Origin: Manis javanica
Taxonomy: Eukaryota > Chordata > Mammalia > Pholidota > Manidae
Length of the DNA: 64,000 bases
Direction: 5' to 3'
Assembly: GCF_040802235.1 (NCBI RefSeq)
Contig: NC_133156.1
Span: 27,237,343 to 27,301,342 of the forward strand
The notes beneath the pieces were generated by a model, which made no database searches, was not told where the DNA came from, and saw only the letters and a program-made list of their open reading frames with translations. Positions 23,601-35,600 of the stretch are shown here, piece after piece. Positions within the stretch are counted from its first letter, which is position 1. Each line of letters starts with the position of its first letter. The position numbers and the translations under genes were made by a program.

Positions 23601-26600
23601 CAGACACCATAAGAGCTGAAAGGTCCTTTAAAGATTTCCCCTATGAAAATCTGGTTGGAAACTATGGCTTCTCTCTTTGGGAGATTGCACGGACAAAATT
23701 TTGCATTCAGTTCTGGGGCTCACAGACCTCATGTTGGAGGAGCTGGTGTCAGAATCCAACCCAGCACTCAACCGAGCCTCCTCCTTGAGGACAGGACCTC
23801 ACCAGGCTAGTGTCCTTACTGCTCTGACCCTAGGCACCTTGTATGGTGCCTTGTGCAGGAGCACTGTGGGTACTGCTGAAGGAGAGGGAGAAAGGAGTCC
23901 TGCTGAGGGAGGGGTGGGCAGGCAGAGCAGGGAGTCCAGGCCCCCTGGAGGAGCTCCCTGCTTAACAACCCTGTGCTTCTTGCAGACAGACAAAGAGCAG
24001 CTGACAGCGGAAGCCAGGGAGCTGCGCCAGAAGGTCAGGTACCTGCAGGACCAGCTAAGCCCACTCACCCGGCAGCGGGACTACCAGGAAAAGGAGATCC
24101 AGCGGCTCAACAAGGTGGGCCCCTTGGCCCTGGTCCCTGGGGCGACAGGGCTTCCTGAGCTCAGCTGTAGCACCTACTTCCTTCATCGCTGCCCCTCCTG
24201 GCTCTCAGCTCAGGAGGGGTGACCCCTGGGTCGGGGAGCTGGTGCTGAAGCCTCGGTGCAGCCTCGCAGGCTCTGCCCCCTTGCCTAGCCCCCCTAGCAC
24301 TCTAAGCAGCCTGCCCTGGGGTGGGCTTGTGCTCGCCTCGCCCTCTAGGCCCTTGGACGTGCTGTTTCTTCACAGACCCTACGCACTGTTTGCGTTCAGC
24401 TTAAACACCACTTCCTCGGCAAGGCCTTCTGGGTCTCATTCAGGCTGCCCTGTACTGTGCTTCTGAAGCCCCAGCGACTTCTTTAATACCCCTTCTCTCA
24501 TGTTCTGTGGCTGCTCTCTCAGTGATCTGTCTACCCTTCCAGTGGGGGGGGGGGGGGGCAGTGCCTGTATACCTCTGGCATCTGGCGCAGGGCCTGGCAC
24601 CAAGCACATGTTCAGGAAATACTTGCTGAAGGCAGTGATGAGCAAAGGCCCAGGGCTCCTGTCACTGAGAAGTGGAATCCCAGGAGAGAGGGACCCCACG
24701 GTGGAGGCTGGGTAAAGCAGAAACCTGCTGCTCCAAGCCAGGACAAGTGGCAGGGGGCTAGTACCAGTCCCAGCTTAGCCGCTCTGGCCTCTCTGGGCCT
24801 GTTTTGCCATCTGAACCCTGGTTAGAATCATTCTGGCCCTAACCGCCTTCCAGTGCTTGGGTGAAAGGGGGTGAGCTGACAGGAGGGAGCTTTGACAGGA
24901 AATGTTCTTTGAAGTTCTGGAGGACTTGTCTGTGGCCTTATCCTCTCCTCTTGTCTGTCTTCTTTTCCCTTCTGCCTCTTGGTCTTACAGTGGGCTCTGG
25001 CATGAGTTTGGCATTCACTGGGCCCAGCCCTGCTGGGGTAACCCTTTCTGTTTGGTTTTAGTGTTTGATAAGTGTGACTGTGATGAATCTGGGGCCTTTG
25101 GGACCTGTTCTCAGAGAAAAGAATGATCTGTCCTGAGCTGGGGGACTTGTGGGTCTACATCCAGGCACAGTGTTGTACATGGTGCTGATCACAGAGGTGA
25201 TTCCAGGGGCATCCCTGCCCTCCAGATTTCCACGGCATAGCTGGTGACAGAGATACAAGTGTGAATCACTGATGGCAGGCAGGTGGTCTGCTTTGCTTGT
25301 GACTTCAAGCAAATCTCTTCCTGTCCCTGGACCATAGGCCTCTGACCTGCGAAGTGGGGCAGGTGGAGTAGGAGGTGAACAGAGCCGTGCGTCCCCAGGC
25401 AGCATCCTGAATGTACTCGGCTCAGCAGTTGCCTCCCATTTCTGGGACAGTTGAGGAGACCAAGGGAGGCCCAAGTCCAGTTAGGGAGTGTTTTTCTTTA
25501 TCTGCTCACATCCCAGGGAGGCACTGTGGGCAGTGCTGATGCATGGCAAGTAGCCCTGCTGTCCAGGGGGCTAAAGACCATGTGGCCATGAGGGTGGCCT
25601 GTCTTGAGAGGGTTTCTGGAGTTGTCAAGGAACATGTTAACAGGGCTAAAGGACAAAACCAGTTAATGGAAACCTTTTAAGATGTGAGCATATTGTTGAC
25701 ATAAAGGAAAGTGTCTTGTGAGCATGGTAGAATAAGGGTGCATCTCTTTTTTATTTTCAAAGTGCTATTTGATGATGTATTTTTAGGGTTAAAAAGGTAA
25801 AATATTAAATAAGTAGAAATTAAAGTCCAGTCTAATCTAAACACAGAGTTGGGAAAGGAAGAGTTGGCTTGGTGGGAACGTCTTTTGGAAAGCTGAAGAA
25901 CTTGGGGCAGGGCAGTTGTCAGACTAAAGCGTCCCTCAGAGGGCTTCATAGCCTTTGTGGGTCTCAGTGCTAGGAATGCCCTGCCCCTGCCCAAGGAAAG
26001 GGAGGTTCCTCTCCCATGTGAGGATCCCAGTTTAGCCTGCTGGCTAAGGGCACACACTGCGTTTGAATCCCTCCTTTGCCACTTACTGACTGTGTGACTT
26101 TGGACAAATCACTTCAGGTCTGTGAACCTCAGTTTTGACATCTGTTAAAAGGGGATGATGATCATAGTCTTTTCTTCATAGGGCCGTGGAGAGGATTCAA
26201 AGAAATGATGTGTGCAGAGTACTAGTAAACAGAGTAGCATTTATTAACTAGTACTCCAGTGGGGCCAGGGTTTCTGCTGAAGGGCCTGTCTCCTTCCTTC
26301 TTGATGCCAGGCCCTGGAAGAAGCGCTGAGCATCCAGGCCTCCCCATCGTCTCCACCCACAGCATTTGGGAGCCCCGAAGGAGCTAGGGGCCTCCTGAGG
26401 AAACAGGAGCTGGTCACGCAGAATGAATTACTGAAACAGCAGGTGAGCCTAAGGCGAGGAAGTCAGGTAGGAGGGGCTCAGTGGGAGCCGGAGCGTTCCC
26501 GGGGGCGCAGGGCAGGCTGGGATCACATGGAAGCTGTAATTCATAGTCCACTTTTTGGCCATTGGCCAGGACCCCATCTAGGTCCAGGTCTGTATCTTTT

Positions 26601-29600
26601 CCAGCCATCTGTAACTAGGTCATTCCTCCAACACCTTTATGATTTATCTGTGTCTATACCCCAACTGTGCTATTTTTTACCTAGTATTTTAAAAATAAAT
26701 TTTAAATAAATCGCTTTCAATAAATGTTTTAGAAGGGAGTTTTATAGCACTACTGTGGAAATAGAAAATCTCTTTATTATTTGCCATAAACAGAGAGCAG
26801 CCATAAGCAATACATACAGTAAAAGCAAAGCAGTAGTATTACACCCTCGCCGGATACTCTTGCCTGAAGACTCTGAACTTGAATCCTCTTTCCCATCATT
26901 TAAGGGAAATTAAAAAGTACTAGAAGAGTGTTAAAACAAACTAGCATAAATGGAGACTTTCTTCTTGAGGGACACAGAAGGATGATAAGGAGGCTGAAAA
27001 GGTTATGGGTCTCCCATGGGTGTCTGCTGGATGCTGTCATTAGGCCCTCCTGACTCACGTCGGCCTGAGCAGCATCTCAGGCGCAGATAGGGATGGTCCA
27101 GCTGCTGGCCTGCCGGGGCACCCCCAAGCCTTTGGAAAGTTTTGTGGGTTCTGTGGCCTTCCTTAGCAGATTGGAAAGATCGGACGACTTGGTGGCTTTA
27201 GGCGTTTTTTTATTTTTAAGCCATGGATCCCTTGTTTAAATAAAGTCCTGTGTTGAAGCTACTCTGTCAGAAGTTGGGGGTCGGGTGCTGGAGGTGCACC
27301 TGTTCCCCGCCCCTGGATGGCCACGGAGACGGGGTGAAGCCAGCTCTGATGGCTCTGGCTCCCAGCAGGGGGCCAAGGGTCCTGGGCCTGAGCAGGTCCG
27401 GCCTCCACTCAAGCTGCCCCTGTCTCCCACCCTCACCGCCTCCCCTCCTCTGCTCCCCTCTGCAGGTGAAGATCTTTGAGGAGGACTTCCAGCGTGAGCG
27501 CAGCGATCGAGAGCGTATGAATGAGGAGAAGGAAGAGCTAAAGAAGCAGGTGGAGAAACTGCAGGCCCAGGTCACGCTGTCGAATGCCCAGGTGAGGACA
27601 GCTGGACCAGGGAAGGGGCAGTTGGCCTGTTCTCACGGGGTGGGGGTTGTAGATGGCCCCTGGGGAAATGGGAAGTCCAGACACTCACTGGTTCTCCTTC
27701 CAGCTCTGCTGTCAAACTGCTGTGTACTCAGTACATCCCTGCCCCTCCCTGACCTCTAGCTGTATGACTTTGCCCAGTCGGGTTTGACGCCTTATAAGAG
27801 CAGACTTTGGAATTGATTCTGAGCCATGCCCTCTCTCAGAATGGGATTAAAAGGTGTTAGTGTGGAAGCCCTGAGGCAAAAAGGTTTCCGCAGGTCCTCC
27901 TGACCTGTGTTCCAACCACCCGCGATGAGCAGGTCCTGCCTGCAGCCACCAGCCTGGACTGTGCCGTGCTTCCCAAGTGCTGGACGGCCCAGAGCGGTGG
28001 TCCTGACCACCTCAGGGGGCATTGCCTGCCAACCCTCAGGGCTGGTTAGGCCCTGGGTCCAGGCCCGTCCAGGAAGCACCTGTGCCAACAGTCGTCTCTT
28101 CCTTCCTTCTCTTAGCTGAAAGCATTCAAAGACGAGGAGAAGGCGAAAGAAGCCCTCAAACAGAAGAGGAAAGCAAAGGTGAGGAGACTTAAGGGAGGAA
28201 GCAACATTTGCCGTCTTACCTTCACAGCCACTATCTGATGGGAGGGACAGTGTTGCTCAGGTTCCAACTAAGGAAGTAATACAGGTAGAGCACTTGGCAT
28301 AGTACTTGGTACATAGTAAGTACTCGGGGCATGATAGCCGTCATTGTAGTTGATATTCTCTGCAGCCCATCACAGGCCAGAGCCAATGTCACTTCTTGCA
28401 GGCTTCGGCAGAACGCTACCATGTGGAGCCCCACCCGGAGCACCTCTGTGGGGCCTACCCTTATGCCTACCCTCCTGTGCCAGCTGTGGTGTCACACCAT
28501 GGCTTTGAGGACTGGTCCCAGATCCGCTACCCACCACCCGCCATGGCCATGGAGCACCCGCCCCCACTCCCCAATTCACGCCTCTTCCACCTGGTGAGTT
28601 TGTTCCCCTTCTTCACTCGGGGACACACACAGGGGTCATGTACTTTGCAGAGGGAAGGTCAAGTGAGGGGGTCAGAAACTGCATCCTTGGCTCCTTCCTG
28701 AACAGCGTGGTGGTTTGTGCATGGATGTCTAGGCCCCACGTTCAGCCCAAAGCTGCTCCGGGTCACTGGAGTAGGACAAAAGAGGCTGAGTAAGAGAGCA
28801 GGGCAGGAAGCAGGGCTCTCTCCAACCAGCCAGCCCACGGGTATCAAAGTTTGAGTTTGACATTTTCTTAGAATCTACATGTAACCACGTCCCAGACCCT
28901 CACCAGACACTCTCTCTTTTGCTGTCCTCTTCTCCCTTTTCAGTTCTTTGCTTTTCTTTTCTCTTGGCTATTTTGGCTTTCTTTTCTCTTCCTTATCATT
29001 CTTTTTTTTTTAAATTTTTTGTTGAGGTATTATTGATATACACTCTTATGAAGGTTTCACATGAAAAAACAATGTGGTTACTACATTCACCCATGTTAAT
29101 CAAGTCCCCACCCATACCCCACTGCAATCACTGTCCATCAGTGTAGTAAGATGCCACAGATTCACTGTTTGCCTTCTCAATGCTACACTGTCTTCCCCGT
29201 GACCCCCCACATCATGTGTACTAAACATAATACCCCTCAATCTCCTCCCTCCCTCCCTACCCACCCTCCCACACCCCTCCCCTTTGATAACTACCTGTTC
29301 CTTCTTCGAGTCTCTGAGTCTGCTACTATTTTGTTCCTTCAGTTTTGCTTTGTTGTTATACTCCACAAATGAGGGAAATCTTTTGGCACTTGTCTTTCCC
29401 TGCCTGGCTTATTTCACTGAGCATAGTGTCCTCCAGCTCCATCCATGTTGTTGCAAATGGTAGGATTTGTTTCTTTCTTATGGCTGAATAGTATTCCATT
29501 GTGTATATGTACCACCTCTTCTTTATCCATTCATCTACTGATGGACACTTAGGTTGCTTCCATTTCTTGGCTATCGTAAACATAGGGGTGCATCTGTCTT

Positions 29601-32600
29601 TTTGAATCTGAGAACTTGTATTCTTTGGGTAAATTCCAAGGAGTGGGATTCCCGGGTCAAATGGTATTTCTATTTTTAGTTTTTAGAGGGACTTCCATAC
29701 TGCTTCCACAATGGTTGAACCAGCTTACATTCCCACCATCAATGTAGGAGGGTTCTCATTTCTCCGCATCCTCACCAGCATTTGTTGTTCTTAGTCTTTT
29801 CCATGCTGGCCATCCTTACTGGTGTGAGGTGATATCTCATTGTGGTTTTAATTTGCATTTCCTTGATGATTAGTGATGTGGAGCATCTTTTCATGTGCCT
29901 GTTGGCCATCTGAATTTCTTCTTTGGAGAAGTGTCTGTTCAGGTCCTCTGCCCATTTGTTAATCGGGTTATTTGTGTTTTGGGTGTTGAGGCATGTGGGT
30001 TCTTTATATATTTTGGACCTTAACCCCTTATTGGATATGTCATATATAAATATATTCTGCCACACTGTAGGTTGCCTTTTTGTTCTGTTGATGGTGTCCT
30101 TTGCCCTACAGAAACCTTTTAGTTTGATATAGTCCCATGAATTCATTTTTGCTTTTTGTTTCCCTTGCTCAAGGAGATGCATTCAGTAAGAAGTTGTTCA
30201 TGCTAATATTCAAGAGATTTTTGCCTATGTTGTCTTCTAAAACTTTTATGGTTTCATGACTTACATTCAGATCTTTGATCCATGTCGAGTTTACTTTTGT
30301 ATGTGGGGTTAAACAATAATCCAGTTTCATTCTCTTGCATGTAGCTGTCCAGTTTTGTCAACACCAACTGTTGAAGAGGCTGTCATTTCCCCATTGTATG
30401 TCCATGGCTCCTTTGTCATATATTAATTTACCGTATATGTTTGGGTTAATGTCTGGAGTCTCTATTCTGTTCCACTGGTCTGTGGTTCTGTTCTTGTGCC
30501 AGTACCAAATTGTCTTGATCGCTGTGGCTTTGTAGTAGAGCTTGAAGTTGGGGAGCAAGATCCCCCCCACTTTATTCTTCCTTCTCAGGATTGCTTTGGC
30601 TATTCGGGATCTCTTGTGGTTCCATATGAATTTTAGAACAATTTTCTCTAGTTCGTTGAAGAATGCTATTGATATTTTGATAGGGATCGCACTGAATCTG
30701 TAGATTGCTTTAGGCAGGATGGCCATTTTGACAATATTAACTCTTCCTATCCATGAGCATGGGATTTATTTCCATTTATTGGTGTCTTCTTTAATTTCTC
30801 TCATGAGTGTCTTGCAGTTTTCAGAGTATAGGTCTTTCACTTCCTTGGTTAGGTTTATTCCTAGGTATTTTATTCTTTTTGATACAATTGTGAATGGAAC
30901 TGTTTTCCTGATTTCTCACTCTATTAGTTCATTGTTAGTATACAGGTATGCCACAGATTTATGCATATTAATTTTGTATCGTGCAACTTTGCTGAATTCA
31001 GATATTAGATCTAGTAGTTTTGGAGTGGATTCTTTAAGGTTTTTTTATATACGATATCATGTCATCTGCAAACAGGGACAGTTTAACTTCTTCCTTGCCA
31101 ATCTGGATGCCTTTTATTTCTTTGTGTTGTCTAATTGCCGTGGCTAGGACCTCCAGTACTATGTTGAATAAAAGTGGGGAGAGTGGGCATCCTTACCTTG
31201 TTCCCGATCTTAAAGGAAAAGTTTTCAGCTTCTCGCTGTTAAGTATAATGTTGGCTGTGGGTTTGTCATATATGGCCTTTGATAAGCTGGGGTACTTGCC
31301 CTCTATACCCATTCTGTTGAGAGTTTTTATCATGAATGGATGTTGAATTTTGTCAAATGCTTTTTCAGCATCTATGGAGATGATCATGTGTTTTTTGTCC
31401 TTCTTTTTGATGTGGTGGATGATGTTGATGGATTTTCAAATGTTGTACCATCCTTGCATTCTTGGAATAAATCCTACTTGATCATGATGGATGACCTTTT
31501 TGATGTATTTTTGAATTTGGTTTGCTAATATTTTGTTGAGTATTTTTGCATCTATGTTCATCAGGGATATTGGTCTGTAATTTTCTTTTCTTGTGGTGTC
31601 TTTGCCTGGTTTTGGTATTAGAGTGATGCTGGCCTCATAGAATGAGTTTGGAAGTATTCCCTCTTCTTCTACTCTTTAGAAAACTTTAAGGAGGACGGGT
31701 ATTAGGTCTTCACTAAATGTTTGATAAAATTCAGCGGTGAAGCCATCTGGTGCAGGGGTTTTGTTCTTAGGTAGGTTTTTTATTACCAGTTCAATTTCAT
31801 TGCTGGTAATTGGTCTGTTCAGATTTTCTGTTTCTTTCTGGGTCAGCCTTGGAAGGTTGTATTTTTCTAGAAAGTTGTCCATTTCTTGTAGGTTATCCAG
31901 TTTGTTAGCATATAATTTTTCATAATATTCTCTAATAATTCTTTGTATTTCTGTGGTGTCCGTAGTGATTTTTCCTTTCTCATTTCTGATTCTGTTTATG
32001 TTTGTAGACTCTTTTTTTTCTTCATAAGTCTGGTTAGGGATTTATTTTGTTTATTTTCTCAAAGACCCAGCTCTTGCTTTCATTGATTCTGTTGTTTTAT
32101 TCTTCTCGGTTTTATTTATTTCTGCTCTAATCTTTATTATGTCCCTCCTTTTACTTACTTTGGGCCTTATTTGTTCTTCTTTTTCTAGTTTCATTAATTG
32201 TGAGTTTAGACTGCTCATATGGGATTGTTTTCTTTCCTGAGGTAGGCCTGTATTGCAGTATACTTTCCTCTTAGCATGGCCTTTGCTGCATCCCACAGGT
32301 TATGCAGTGTTGAATTATTGTTGTCATTTGTCTCCATATGTTGCTTGATCTCTTGTTTTTATTTGGTCGTTGATCCATTCATAATTTAGGAGCATTTGTG
32401 AAGCCTCCTGTGTTTGTGGGCTTTTTCATTTTCTTCACGTAATTTATTTCTAGTTTCATACTTTTCTGGTCTGAGAAACTGGTTAGTACAATTTCAGTCT
32501 TTTTGAATTTACCGAGGCTCTTCTTGTAGCCTAGTATATGATCTATTCTTGAAAATGTTCCATGTGCACTTGAGAAGAATGTGTATTCTGCTGCTTTTGA

Positions 32601-35600
32601 GTGTACAGTTCTGTAGATGTCTGTTAGGTCCATCTGTTCTAATGTGTTTTTCAGTGCCCCTGTCTCCTTACTTATTTTCTGTCTTGTTGACGTGTCCTTC
32701 AGAGTGAGTGGAGTGTAGAAGTCTCCTGGAATGAATGCATTGCATTCTTTTTCCCCTTTTAATTCTGTTAGTATTTGTTTCCCATATGTAGGTGCTCCTG
32801 TGTTGGGCGCATAGATATTTATAACAGTTATATTTTCTTGTTGGATTGACCCCTTTATCATTATGTAATGTTCTTCTTTATCTCTTGTGACTTTCTTTGT
32901 TTTGAAGTCTATTTTGTCTGATACAAGTACTGCAACTCCTGCTTTTTATCCCTATTAGTTGCATGAAATATCTTTTTCCATCCCTTCACTTTTAGTCTGT
33001 GTATGTCTTTGGGTTTAAAGTGAGTCTCTTGTAGGCAGCATTTAGATGGGTCTTGTTTTTTTATCCATTCAGTGACTCTATCTTTTGATTGGTGCATTCA
33101 GTCCATTTACATTTAGGGTGATTATCGATAGGTATGTACTCATTGCCATTGCAGGCTTTAGATTCGTGGTTACCAAACGTTCCAGGTTAGCTTCCTTAGT
33201 ATCTAAGAGTCTAAATTGACTCACTTGATGTGCTATTGCAAATATAATCTAAAGGTTCTTTTTTTTTTTCTCCTCCTTTTTCTTCCTCCTCCATTCTTTA
33301 TATATTAGGTATCATATCTGTACTCTTTTTCTATCCCTTGATTGACTTTGGGGATAGTTAATTTAATTTTGCATTTGCTTAGTAATTATCTGTTCTACTT
33401 TCTTTACTGTGGTTTTATCACCTCTGGTGACAGCTATTAAACCTTAGAAACACTTCCATCTATAGCAGTCCCTCCAAAATACACTGTCAAGATGGTTTGT
33501 GGGATGTAAATTCTCTCAGCTTTTGCTTATCTGGAAATTGGTTAATCACTCCTTCAAATTTAAGTGATAATATTGCCAGATAAAGTAATCTTAGTTCAAG
33601 TCCCTTCTGCTTCATTGCATTAAATACATCATGCCATTTACAGCCACTCCCTTCTGGCCTGTAAGGTTTCTGCTGAGAAGTCTGATGATAGCCTGATGGG
33701 CTTTCCTTTGTATGTGATCTTATTTTTCTCTCTGGCTGCTTTTAATAGTCTGTCCTTATCCTCGATCTTTGCCATTTTAAGTACTATATGTCTTGGTGTT
33801 GTCTTCCTTGGGTCCCTTGTGTTGGGAGATCTGTGCCCCTCCATGGCCTGAGAGACTATCTCCTTCCCCAGATTGGGGAAGTTTTCATCAATTACCTCCT
33901 CAAAGACACTTTCTATCCCTTTCTCTCTTCTTCTTCTTCTGGTACCCCTATAATGCGAATATTGTTCCATTTTGCTTGGTCACACAGTTCTCTCAATATT
34001 CTTTCATTCTTAGAGATCCTTTTTTCTCTCTGTGCCTCAGCTTCTTTGTATTCCTCTTCTCTAGTTTCTGTTTGATTTATCGTCTCCTCCACCGTGTCTT
34101 ATCTGCTTTTAATACCCTCCACTGTGCTCTTCAACCATTGGATCTCCAACTGGAATTCATTCCTGAGTTCTTGGATATCTTTCTGTACTTCTATGAGCAT
34201 GTTAATGATTTTTATTTTGAACTCCCTTTCAGGAAGATTTATGAGGTCAATGTCATTTAAGTCTTTCTCAGGAGTTGTATTAATAATTTTACTTTGAACC
34301 AGGTTCCTTTGGCATTTCATATGTGTATATGGTGCCCTCTAGTGTCCAGAAGCCCTACTCTCTGGAGCTGCTCAGCCCCTGAAGCATGTTGGGGGTCACA
34401 GGGGTGTGGTATTGGTGCCTGAGGGGAGGAAAGAGCTCTTTCCTGCTTCCTGGCTGCTATGCCTGTCTCTACTGCCTGAACCAGTGGGTCAAGCACACAG
34501 GTATAAGCCTCTCTGCTTTGTGTTTGTAGTTGCTGTAGACAGTCTTCCCTCTGGCTGGCCTAACACCGGGTAGGGTTTGCCAGTTTGCGAGCCAGGTGGG
34601 TGGGGCTCACCAGGAGAAAGGCATAGTAGGCTGCGTATCACGGAGGAGGTCCTTGGAGCTGTGTAGCCTGCCAGGGAGCTGGAGCGCCTGAAGATCATGA
34701 AAGCTCCTAACCTGCTGGGCAGAGTGCACCTGGACAATTTTGTCTACCTGTCCTTTCTCCTGAGCAGTAAGCTCTGTGCAATCCTTGCCCCTTTAGCCGC
34801 CCTCTTGCTAAGGGCTTCCTTGGTAGGAAGTGTCTCAGACTGCCTGCCTCTCTTGTCCCAGAGCACCCCAATATGGATCTGTGCTTTCTACAAGCAGCTG
34901 GGATCTCAGTCTCTCCAGGAATTCTGCCTGTCTTAGCTTTCCAACCCCCTAATCATGAGAGTATCATGAAAGCACCATGAAATGTAGGTTTGTGCTCCCA
35001 GAGCAGATCTTTGGAATTAGGTATTCAGCAATCCCAGGCCTCCACTCCCTCCCCGCTCCGTTTCTCTTCCTCCTGCTGTTGAGCTGGGGTGAGGGAAGGG
35101 CTTGGGTCCCTCCAGGCCACAGCGTTGGTACGTTACTCTGTCCCGTGAGGTCTGCTCTTTTCTCTAGGTGTATGCAATCTGGCGCAGTCCTCTTTCCTGT
35201 TGCTCTTTCAGGATTAGTTCTATTAATTATGTTTTCGTGTTATGTGTAGTTTTAGGAGGAAGCCTCTTTCTCAGCTCTCATGCTGCCGTCCTTAATCCAG
35301 TCTCCCCTTTTACTTAATCTTTGATGACTTCTCAATTTATCTCTGGAAAAGCAGTCATCCACTTCTGCTCTCCCGCCACCCGGCTGCAAAAGGGCCCTTA
35401 TCATTCTTTCTTCAAAGAGCTGCTGTCACCTGTCCCATCCTCTCCAGTCCCTCTGCCACAGCTCACCCAGGCATCCCTGCTCTCACCTGGACAGCAGTAG
35501 CCTCCTGTCTGGCCTCTCTTCTGGCTTCTTCCCTATGCCCATTCCTTCCACACATCTTTAAATACTGGAGGATAGTGTGGGGCTTAAGAGATTGGGTCTA

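Larger units (their letters stand above)
24115..26310 (+). other. TNIP1 intron 11
   Basis: Canonical gtgggc...tgatgccag. Contains an L2 end, a G16-type run and a MIR; otherwise unassigned. Confidence 0.8.
29005..35395 (-). mobile_element. Full-length L1 retrotransposon, antisense, inactive
   Basis: About 6.39 kb. The 3' end and poly(A) tail (a T run on +) are at the left and the 5' UTR is at the right. Exact 14-bp direct repeats ccttatcattcttt (28991-29004 and 35396-35409) flank it, a typical L1 target-site duplication. Order on the minus strand: 5' UTR (about 35395-34321), ORF1 (about 34320-33475), ORF2 (about 33151-29356), 3' UTR. Both frames carry stops and shifts, so it is dead. The 3' UTR matches the fragment at 15.2 kb. 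Family name not assigned; apparently lineage-specific. Confidence 0.93.

Noticed and set aside
29356-34320. Possible intact L1 coding frames
   Set aside because: Stops and frameshifts break both ORF1 and ORF2.
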